Positions 41,201 through 53,200 of a stretch of DNA of 64,000 nucleotides are shown piece after piece. Below the pieces are notes generated by a model. That model worked only from the letters and a program-made list of their open reading frames with translations. It was not told the DNA's origin and did not search any database. Source of the DNA: Schistocephalus solidus (taxonomy: Eukaryota > Platyhelminthes > Cestoda > Diphyllobothriidea > Diphyllobothriidae); assembly GCA_017591395.1 (NCBI GenBank), contig WEDG01000379.1:19623-83622 (forward strand), read 5' to 3'. Made by a program: the position numbers and the translations under genes. The stretch's first letter is position 1. Each line of letters starts with the position of its first letter.

Positions 41201-44200
41201 AAGGGCCTCGTGCAGATTACAGAGACAGCAGAACGATAAAAAAAAGTTGCCAATTATGGAGAGAACCTTGTACCTGTTGGATAACTGATTCTGCATGAAC
41301 ATACTTCTTCCTCTTCGCCAACATGCTAGAGCCGCGTATAGCCAGCCATCGTCTAGCCATTGACTGAATGCTGACGATGAATCCCATTGTCTGCTGTAAA
41401 CGAACTTTGGCCTGATGAGCACGCACATTAGCTTGCATCCTGATAACTAGCCGTTTGAACTACAAAAATAACAAATAAAAATACCGAAAGGCGCAGGGAT
41501 AACCAAATTTGAACGCAACACATACAGTTTTGCAGGAATTATTGCCGTGAGGCAGTGTCCCAAACACACGTAAGCGGAAGAGAGACAATTTTATAGTGCA
41601 AATTTTTAGGGCGATACGTACATAATTCGTAAAACTGGTCATGAATACTGTGTGTTTGGCCTAATAACCGCCTACCTTCAAAAAATGACGTCTTTCGGCC
41701 AACTTTCTGAAGCGCAGTTGGCAGAAGATAGTTGCTTCGCGCAGACGAATGTACTGCTGTCGCTGCTTGGCACCTTTCCATCGGCTCTGGATGAAGGCGG
41801 ACTTCTCATTGAGAATCTTCTCGCGGAGACATTCCAGCTGGCCATCATGAGCCGTCTGAAGGAATGCAGAAGATATTCATAGGTGTCCTTTAAATGCAAA
41901 TTAATGTACCTAAATAGTAAGCGTAGTGGTATGTGTCAGCTAAACTAATGGGAGCTCTTTTTCAGGCTTCAAACCGGTACTTACAAGACTGGGTATATGC
42001 TTAGATAATGCGAAGATTATGGTAGTCATGGCTTGGGATTCAACGCTTAGATTTCCCACGAAACACAATCCAGCTTTCCTCTAACATAATTATAACTGCC
42101 ATCTAAAATAAGATGAAAATTCACTTTCCTTTGTCAATGAGGCGTAGGCAAACCCGCATGTGCCATGTAAATTGATAGAGAAGTTCAAAATTTGTAGAAA
42201 ATTCAGTCGAAAAACTTCTGGCCGTTGAAGCTTAGTTAAATCGATTGTACTGGCTGAAAGTAAGAGGTTATTTGTATGAAATCAGCTTAAGGAGACCTGG
42301 CTAAATACGCGCTCAGTCTTCTTTCGTGTCCTTTTTCGACAGGTTTATAATCTGAATGTTATCCTAAAACGAAGAAAATGGCATTTCCAGCAATATCATC
42401 AACATATTTACAGATCGCAAGTTGGTTAGACTGTGCTTATGCAAAACGTTCACTGTAACTATCCACCTTTTGCTTCGTATTTAAAGACTGGTTCGAATGA
42501 TTTTGTCTCTCACTAAGAAGCTGACAGCTAAGACTAATAGCAGTGGGGGAAAATAACTCGATATTGACAGAAGAGCGTGTTACCATTCCTGCTGTCACCA
42601 TAGTACGGATCCGATAAGTTCCAAAATTTGTGATATCGGACTCAGGCTAGCGTGCCCCTAGTGGCGGGCCTTTGGTGCGGTAAGCTAGTTCCAGATCAGA
42701 AACTGGAGTACCCAGCATTTGCTTCACTCAAAGCAATGGGCAACATTATCCCCAATAACAACTAGTCTACGACTAGGTCAACGCCATCTGATGCTTTTGT
42801 GACGGAAATGCGTCTCCTTTGGAATATTTTCAAACAGCGCAAACAAATGGCGGTGGGTAAAATGGTATCCATCACATGGTACCACCTGCAGAGTCATCCA
42901 TAATATTATCTGAAACCAAACTGTAGATAGGTTAGAGGATAACAGATTAATGAATGAAATTACTGAAATCGCAAAATACCGCAAGGCACGACTATCAATA
43001 ACCTCACCAGGGGTCGTTTCTGGGCGCCAATAAGAAAATGAAGATTTCCTCAACGGGTACCAGAACTTGCTAACCTGCTGGAATATCAGCTTTGTCTGAC
43101 ATCTGTAACCTTCTGGTTGGCTTATTTTGTCCTAAAACCAGACACGTACTCTCTTACAGATGCAGATGGCGACAATATATCAAGGAGTATTTACCGACAA
43201 AGACAGGGACATCGGAGTTGTCAGTTTTGTTGCTTAAAGTCATCGGCCGATGATTGACCGGCCAAAGGCAGCACGTCCGAAGTCTTGGGGCTCACTCTCA
43301 AGCCCCGCCAGCAGCCGCATAGCTGGAGCCCGTCAACTGTTGAGTAGAGGTTCAACGCTGAAACGAACTGTGCCACAAGCTCTTTTTCTTGCCGGGTTGG
43401 ATGGGAAAGATGGACATTGGTGGATGTACGCTCATCTACCGAGCCTCGGATGGTTGGGTATAGCTGGTTGATCACGGCCATTTCAGTCTCCCTAGTTTTT
43501 CTCAGCAATGCTCATCTGCCTGTTCTACTAGCCACTGTGCAGCTGCTCGCAGGGCTCGAGAGTGAGCCCCAAGGCCGAAGGGGACAAGTGAGTCCTGTGA
43601 CAGATCGATGAGCGTTCATCACCCAATGTCAATATTCCTGTCCTAAACCTGCAAGACAACGAGCCTGGGGCGCATTGGGTTAGAGCGTTTGTCTTCTAAT
43701 CAGCAGGTCGCGGGTTCGAGCCTCGGGTGGTGAACCATCTGAGGTTGGGTATGATTGACTGATGGCAGCTAACGAGTCAGAAATGGCAACTCCAGTCACC
43801 CTCGTATTTTCGGTAATATTCACCTGCCTATTTTGAAATCCATAAATACTGACAGATTAAGGGTCAGGATTACACATTACGGACATGCCACGGTTAGCAT
43901 TAAAGTTTTAGTTAACTAAAGTTTCCCTTGTGGGACTACATACCCTTCCCTTGTCTTCCGAAATTCGCAATCTCCCCCATGAGCTGTTGAACCCTGAGCT
44001 CATAGTCGAACAATAAGGCTGAATTATGCAAGGCCCAACAATCAGGAAAGATGTATGAATGCTACGTCAATGTGGAAAAGCTATATCTGCTCTACAAAAC
44101 CTATGTCCTAGATCCCCCTTTTAAAATCCTTCTTGACATTCGTTAATAATGAGAACCTAGAGGAGCCCAAGCCGGGTACAAGAGAGTATTCTTTATTGCA

Positions 44201-47200
44201 ATGAGGACGGCATTAAGTCAACTAAATCAAAATCGTTAAGGCCACAAGACAGGGCCACCTATGTAACCAAAGCCTATTCCCGTCAAAATATTACCCATTT
44301 TGCCATGTGGATTAGAAACCTGGCTTGTGCATTACAACCTTGGAGTCCACGAAAGTAAAAACGTCCCAACATCTTAAAGTGTAATACGTACCTTTCGTAA
44401 GATACCATAGTTTTATTCATCAAGCCTGGTTATAAAACCAAGATAACAGGATCACAGAGGCATCACTGCTTCTTCTAAATTGCAACGTCGTTTTAAAGAC
44501 TAAAACTTATGAGGAGTTCTACTGGATGTTTGAAAGCTTTAAGGTCACAGCTCGATCGACTGATAGGAAGATCGAAAAGGACAGAATGTGCATATTTTTT
44601 AAGCACATAAGAGCCTGCTTTGGATGCTCCACTAAAAGGACTGCAATCAGCCACGTACTAACAGTTAAACGAGATTAAGCATAGAAAAACATGAGCGACA
44701 CCGGGAGAATACATTTAAAGGACGCACACAGCAGAGAGGACTGAAAGTAAGCGCATAAAAAGTTGGCTTCCGTGCGTCAGACGAGGCAACCAGTGGTCAT
44801 CACAGTTACTCATGCTGAATAGCGCACGCAAACGAACCAGGTCAAGACAGTGACGGCTGTTTTACGCAGCTGGGCTCAAAAATGCGCAAAACAGCTTACC
44901 CTTAAAAAGACTTTGTTCTTTCCAACCGCATACGTTGTGTCGAAGCCAAAGGCTGTCCTGCAAATTAATTCGGCCATGTTGTTAAGCACTGCAGTGTGCC
45001 TCTGCGGCAGTGGACAGGGTCTCAAGATGACGCGGAATCTTTCAGTGAAATCTGCAAATTTATAGCGAATGGGGTAGCCAAGGCGGCGAATCTGAATAGT
45101 CTCCATCATGCCTGAGTAACGCAGCTGTCGTACACAGAGCTCTCGATCAAAACAATTGGGCAGTTTTAGTTCGTTGGGTTTGATGCAACGAACGAAGAAG
45201 GGATGGCAACCATTGATTATCTGCAATAGACGCTCCAGAGATCGCTTGAATTGCATACTCAGCGTCAATGACCGGGAGCGAGATTCACAACTCTAAATAT
45301 TGATAAAAATTTAGGCCTGAAAGTTATGGTGTCGAAGGCCAAAGTGAAATGAATAAAATAAGCGCATGCACCCTATAAGCTTCCCTGAATGCTGTGCAGG
45401 AGACACGATATAATTTTTCTAGTTTCTATCTAGGTCACAGCTCACGGTGGTGCTTGAATCGTTGGGAGCCCAATCCTTGAAAGTTCAACCTTTATCTTGG
45501 GAAGTAGAAAGTGGTAAAGGACCATCTATAACTTATTTTTCATTACAAGGCTTGTTTCACAGCAAGTAATTGAGTTATATACTGATAAAATTGTTATTTT
45601 AACTGTTCAAAGTTTTGCTTGAAAGTACACTTAGATGCTAAAGCCACGCTGCTGTTTCACTCCCGGTTGTTTCCACTAAATGTCTTTTTAAGAGGGATAT
45701 AAAAAATGCTGGGAAAAATCTGAAAATAAATTTATAAACATACAACTGTAGAAAAAATATGATAATGCGCACCGAGTTCAAACGCTCCTCGAAAAGCTCC
45801 CGAAGGAAAGCATTTTTGGAAGTGCCAATAACATCAAGCAGGTCATGATTGAACGTATCCCTATTCTTTTCAAGAAAACCTTCCACTTCGTAAAATACAG
45901 GACCGGCAAAGTGACGAATCCCAAAGCGCTAAAAAGTTAAGGAAAGTAACTGATTGACTTAAAAATTCTCTTGATGAAAAAGCTAACTAGGTGGACATAA
46001 ACGACAAATCTGTTTTCGTGTTCTAAACACTCCTCGATTGTTTGAATTTGCGTGTACTAGTGTCACTTTCCATATAATTCGTAAAAAAAGTTTGCTTCTC
46101 TCAGGAAGAAGATAGAAGAATGGAAGCTATAGTACTTTTAATCACTTTCAATATAAACGGGGAATCGGACGTGAACTTATGTCTGCGGTGCCTGTACTTT
46201 TATGAGAGTTCCAATGGGCTAATTGAGATCAAGCGGGGAACGACGTTATCTAAAAAACTGAAGTTGAAGAGCTGCCAATAGGTCCCTACTGAGATCTTAT
46301 CTAACAGGTCTACAATGCTACGACGATGAAGTTTAGACTTTGCCTAATTCCATATTTAAAATGCCTTATCCCTACCTATAAGCACTATCACTAGCCGATC
46401 GGAGTTAGTTGGTTGGGTATTAACTTTGTCCAGTCAAGAGGCGTGTAGCCGAGCAGCCTCCCAAGTGACGAATACTCTGCAGGTTGCCGCAGTATCTGAT
46501 CATACCCACAAAACATTTGCCAGAAAACAGTCAAAAGATTAAGAACCAGCTAAGAATGTCCTTGGTCGCAGAAGTGAATTGACTGGAAAGAATCGCGATA
46601 ATGCGATTCAAGAAAGTTACATGCTGGAGCAGGTACAATTGAGATCGAGCGGCCAGATCATGAGGATGGACAATGAGCGCCTTCCCAGTAGCTCTTCTAT
46701 GACGTTGCCATGGGTGCATGTAGACAAGGCAGAACAAAAAGTCGCTAAAAGCACACCTAGAAGACCTCTCCAAAACACGAGCAAATCAACCATGGGGTCA
46801 GGGAGGGCTTTGCTCACGGTCAGCGGACGTGGCGCATTTCCCTAAAGACTGGAGTAACCATATTCGAAGTTAACCGAATATTCGCTGTTAAGGCAAAGAG
46901 AAATCCCCGCAAGACTCAAGTAAGTATAAGGATTAAATAAACCCAATCGCTTTTGCATTTGAAGAAACAAAAATTCCTACACTCCAGCTGGACACCCTGC
47001 GCAGCATGAACTCAGGTAAACTTTATTAACTCTATCGTTTCTTATCGCCCTTAACCCAGCTTTTGTTTTACTAACCCACGTAGAGAAACTGGAGAAGAAA
47101 TGCAACACAGAACATAAGAGGTTCCGCGCTTAGCTGGAATGGGTCACTTAAAAAATCTAAAGATAGCGCTACGTAACTGCGAGAAGTAGAGCTTACTTTT

Positions 47201-50200
47201 TCAGCTGTGGACAAGGACCGCACGTAATTAGGCGTATTGGAGTGTCGACTGTTCAGTTTGTTGAGGAAACTCTCATCCGTACCCTGTGGAAAACGGCTTT
47301 CCTCGTCAATGAGTGAGAGTATGTTGAGAGGTCGATATGCAATCAAATCCAGCACTTCCTGATTGTCCTGGAAATTTATGTGTGTCCAGTTGATGTTTTC
47401 AGCCAAATACTCCTCCTGCTCCAGCTTGAAGATGTGCCGGACAAAGTACTGCTGGATATTTTCGTTGGCGTAATTAATGCAGAGCTGCTCAAAGCTAGAA
47501 ATAGGACAAATTTATGAAGAGCCCGGTGGGACGCAGAGCTTTTGTTCCCTAAACTGTCTGGTTTCATGCACAGATTTGACGCAAGTCCTAATGAGACTAG
47601 TTAGCATATTACGACCTTATATGCTAGCGGTCCACATCATTTTTCCGCCATCCTATTTTTCTGACTGAGGGCAGTTGAAAGAGGTGGACATTTATTGGCA
47701 TACTTAGGTAAAGGCAGACTATTAAACTAATTTTGACGACACCGGATTCTTGTCAGGATTAAAACGAAGGCTCGAAATGACAGACAACGCCAAACTCTGT
47801 GCTGAAACTCGTCTGTTTGTTATGGGGTTTTTACGTAAGATGTGGGATATGCTCAACTTTTGTTCCGTGAACAGACCGCAGCAACGGATGGCCCCTCATC
47901 GCATTTACCACTGCCTGCAAATCAAGAGCTACCCGAGATCTTTAGGTCCAAACGCCTAAAAATCGACCGATCAAAAGGTTTTTATTCAGGACTTGGGCAG
48001 TGACGCTCCAGGTTTTTTTCTAGCAGATTTATGGGAGTATTTTTGCATCATCTATCCCTTTTACTTTGTTGGGATGATGCATGCTGCTGTCCTTCACCAT
48101 CAGCCGATTTTAATTGATACCGTTCACAATCGCAAGTGCAGTAAACAACATAATTTACAATTGTGGATTAGGAATAAGGAGGTAAATGACTAACAGCGTG
48201 CTGCCCTTCGTAAAGAAGATAAAAAGTCCGTAAGAGCAGATCTCTTGTCAAAAGCAAATAATATGGCCATCCGTGAATACACCAAGCAGTATAGGGACCG
48301 AATGACCTAATTGTCTCCAGTATCGAAAGCACCAGAATTCGGTCGGTCTTTGGACTGGATGTGCCCAACAGCCCCAACCAGGCGACTGATGCATGATACA
48401 ATGAAGAAAAATGTGGACCAACAATGGTAAATCAACCCCCACGGAGAGTCAGAGCAATCCCCATTATAATGCATCGAAGGCGCTATCAGACGTGCCTTAG
48501 GAACTCTTCCCTCATGATGAGCATAATAGACTGGCTGGAAGACTGAGAAGCATACTGCAATGGCTCCTTGACAGTGTAGCCTATATGACGTTCTTATCTA
48601 TGTCAGATCGGGGCCGCTCTTGGTACACCTAGCGGGGGCAGTTCGTGCGTGGCAGGCGTATAGGGGTTTCCTGCCTTTGTCAGTCACTGAGTCACGCTAA
48701 CCTCAGGTCGTCCTGAAATTTGCTTGCCATCGCGGCAAATTGGAAGAGGGGGAGAGATTGCGGCGAAGTTACCAGTGATGCGCCCCCTTCACGGGGCACT
48801 CGATAGAAGCTGTTATTTGCGGCACTTGAACGGTTTAGGCCAAAACGAAGACTGTGTCCTTCCTATCCAACAGTTCGATCATCGGACTCGACAGGAACCA
48901 CCACTGTCCCGAGGAAGCAGTGCAAAAATCGGAGTAAATTTTAATAGGGTGAGGGATATTCATGCAGCATCGACCTAATTCTCCCTCTTTCTACATTGCA
49001 TAGCTGTTTGACGTCAAAACCAATTCAAAACGTCTAGGGTTTGACGTTGAGCCAGCAGTTGATATAACCCAAGTCGATCATCTACGCATTACACATACAT
49101 ACTGCCCTATAATCAGCATAGATCTAAACGTAGGATATGAATCTATCGGATACTTGCCACGATTAGCACAAGGTGAAATTACGCTACTTCACATGGTACT
49201 TCTATGTTAAAATCGATAATTTTGGATTAGCTTAGAAAGGTTACCGAAAGTGCTGGCTTATGACCTTCGGAAGCGCAATTTTACACAATACTAACCTGTT
49301 TTTAGTGAAGTTTTCAAAACCGAATATATCCAAAACACCGATAGAAACTCTTCCAGGGCCTGCAGATGAGACGAGGATTGGTGTATTCACCATTCCTGGG
49401 GAATCTGCATCCTTGTTTTCGGATAAGTCGGCGGCTTTCGAGCGGCTACGGCGGATGGGAGTCCAGTGAGTATCGGAGTGTGCAACGCCAGTTTTCTGCA
49501 CGCTTCCCGAAACAAGAAGGCTGGCCGACCTACGATCGTCTGAAATGCGAGTTAGGGAGACCGGTCTTGATGTGCTATGACGAGATGGCGGTGCCTGTGT
49601 AGTCATCTTTGTTTGTGCGCCCTCTAGAGGATGATAGATGGCCGCGTTTATCTTTTCCACAATCCATTTGAAGAGCTGGTCATAGATGGTCTTGGCAAAA
49701 GCGTCGCGAACTGTATGCGCTGTGGCCGGCAAGATCTGCGCGACGACACATTCCCCAGCCGTGAGAAGACGTTTCGTGGTTAAGGCCCGTTCTAGACAAC
49801 CTGGGCTCATCTGAAAACGAAAGAAGAACGTGGGTTCATTAAACTATGGGATGATTCAAAGTTTAAACAGCCAGAATACATTTTGGCTGCCGGCTAAGTG
49901 TTATTGGGAATATTCATATGTAATCGAGGTTTGTAAGTTTGCTTTTTCAAGCTACAGCTGCAGTTAAGGTAGCAATGTGATTAAAATTTGTAGCGGTTAA
50001 CCTTAGGAGTAAGCGGTCACCATGCATATCATCTGCCCGTTTCCAAGCAACGACTTTAGGAAGAAAAGCTCAAAACTCAGCGGAAAGCTCCCTCAGGCCC
50101 AGATAGGTTGAGTTGCCAGCAGAGCAATACTAGGGGTTAAGATTTTGGAGAAACGGATAATCAACTTGTCGATACTGCATGCAGTTTACAGCGAAACAGG

Positions 50201-53200
50201 TTGACCGTGGTAGTGACATAGCTGAAAAAGAATAACTAAGCCTAGAAGGGCAGCGAGAAGTATTTGTAGCCCGGAGAACTCTTGGTGTTAATGATTTGGT
50301 TTTCATGTAAAAGTGAGTGTCTTTGCAACGGAAGATAAGGCAGCGTGTTGAATATGTACCCCGAGTAGACTTGATGCGTAACGGAGTTCAGATCGGTTTG
50401 AGTCCACAATTTTGCTGGCATCGGCGCTTTCTTTAAGGGTTTCGCAAAAGGAAATATTGCCAAGGTGAAGGATTGCTGCCAGGAGATTCCATATTTCGTC
50501 AATCTGCCTCTCTCGAAACTTCAAATATTTCATGGTAGACATTATGGTTTCGAAATGATTCGCATCATTTTTGTTATCACAGACATTTTCATTCTAAAAA
50601 AGAAGAAGGATCATTCATTAATTGGGGCATGTTTCCTGTACACAAGGACTCAAGTTGATCTTCCAGGTGGAAATAATGCTGGAGTTTTAACTTGAATATA
50701 ATGAAGCGTTAGAAAACCACTTTAACACATTTGAATTTAAGATCTTTTTAATCTATAATTCAACGGAGGAGAAATTAAAAACAACCCCATCCGTCACTTG
50801 AGCGTCTTTCGCAAACTCTGATCGTGCAGAGCGCGGGACAGGTTGGCCGCATCGGTCTCATCAACTTAGACTTTTCGGCACCTAGAAGAGACCAAATTCA
50901 ACCGGGCTGGAGAATTAAAGGCACTAGCTTTGTTAAACCTAATAAATTAGGAAAAAAACTTAGTCAAGTAGGAAGCTATAGGAAAACTTTAAGTTCGGTT
51001 ATAATCGTCGAGAATCTTGCTGCACCTTGAGATAACGTAACTGATGAGTTTACGATCCGTTAAAGCGCAGAATAAACAAAAAGTGTTTGCTTAAAATACG
51101 AAAAGAAAAGTCAGACTGCTGAATTTCCCAACTTCCATTCGAGGACTTTAAACGCAACTCAGTTAATATTTATCTCGAACTGCAGTCTGAACTCAATTAC
51201 ACCCGGAGTTCACGAAGACAACTGTATATGTAACAGCAAAATCACTTGCCGGGAATCCATGGTGGCTTGGAACTCTACATAAAGTCAAATAAATTAGCTT
51301 ATCTAACTCTTGTTCGATGCCGCTCACTCATTAGCATAAATAAAACCTGTAAATACAATTTATTTTTTTTTTCGTTTCTGACGGGGCATATTATGAACCG
51401 CAATAAAGACAGTGGAAGTGTTTTAATTTACAGTTATTTTACAGCCATACTTGCCTTCATTGGGACAACAAAACTGGCAATAGATGATTAAAGGGGGTGT
51501 TCTATGTGTAACAAGCGATCAGTTCGTATAAAATGCTGCATAAAATCGAAGTTAATTTTAACTGTCCAATAGCTAGTTAATTAATTTCAAATAAATATTG
51601 TCCGATTTATCTGTTTAATAGGTTACATCCGATGGACTTAGTCCCAAAAAACTGGCGGACGACATACACTCGGATGAACTGGGGCTATTTCACCTGCATA
51701 CACACTTTGCCATCACTAATACAACATTTGGTCTCATATAAAACGCAAGGCTCATGTGTACTTTGCATGAGTAACGTTCAGGGGTCGAGCCTACTTTCCA
51801 GAAAACGCGTACAGAGAGGGAGCAGAGATCAAAATAGAACAAAGTCATACATGTCCTATCGGAAAACGGTTTGCTCCGTATATCTATCCCAGAAGACAAG
51901 GAAAGAGGAATTTCGGCACCGGTAATACAGGCGGCCTTTCGTAAAATTCCAAAACCTTAAACTTAATCCCAACGCTAATCTTAACACTTACCACAATCTC
52001 CATGGGAATAATCACAAGGCTCCCGGAGTAGGATGGGTTCTATTCCCCAGTCTTACTGACTGTCCTACTGGATGACCATTTCTTTTCTCGATTTCAACCA
52101 TCCTCGCAGTATGTACAGTAAGTAAGCGTTAAATACTAAAATGGGCCCCACAAAGGCAGGCAAAATGGTGCCTTTTTCTGTCTTACATGCCACCATGGAC
52201 AAGTACATCTTCCTTGAGCAGGTTTTATGGGCAAACTTCTTCTGGTAGAGGTGTATGCATTTCAGCTTCTGTGTGGTCCTGATGGAGCGGAAGTAACACA
52301 ATGATCGTCTTACAAACGCCAAGGATAGTCGGTACGAATATCTTGAGGAACGCGATTTTCAGGCCCTTGTCTGCTCTGTGCGAATATAGTCCACCTCAGA
52401 CACTGGCAACTGTATGAAAACGTGTCCAATAAATTTAAAATTACGTTAAGTGCTGCTCAAGCATACTCGAAAGTCATGTGAGGCTCAGCTTATTTAAACT
52501 TTATTACTGCAAACCATTTTCTTATTGCACCGAAAATTGCCTGAAAACTCCCATTAAGGGAGAAGGTTTCCCAATAGGCATCCATTTGGCACATAATTAT
52601 GAGTAAAAAATCACCTCTAAAGACGAACGGGAAAGCTGGAATCGCCACACTTAGGAGTTATCTGCCATCGTCAGTTAACTAGACCGTGAGCATTATCAGG
52701 GGCAATATAGCTGCTGAGTTCACGCTCTGTTAACTTCTTAAGTCCAAATGCTAACTTGTTGGCTACAGGTCCAATTATATCTTCTGTGCTCGTCCCGATA
52801 TGACAAGAAAAAACTTAAAATGGAGATCAAATGCACAACTTACCTGCACAAGGTAATTGTAGGCACTGACATCCTTGAGGCCAAGTTGGTTTTTCTTCTC
52901 CGCTTTCATGCCCGCAAGCATACAATAGAAAGCATGATAGTTTCGTTCACCTGGTGCCTGTGTAACGATGCGAGATTTTTCTAGCAAGTACTGCTCGATT
53001 CGAGCGCTTACAATGCGACCGGAGGTTTGATCAAAGTGGACGTCAACATATTTTCCAAATCGGGAAGAGTTGTCATTGCGGACGGTTTTAGCGTTTCCAA
53101 AGGCTATCAATGAATGAAATAATAACCCCAAACCAAACAAAGGAGCAATATTATTAAGGATTCCAAAAACTTCCGTCTGCATTTTGCATACCTTTAAAGT

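Noticed and set aside
43221..43508. 95-codon minus-strand open frame
   Set aside because: It lies across the SINE B inverted pair; openness is due to repeat composition.
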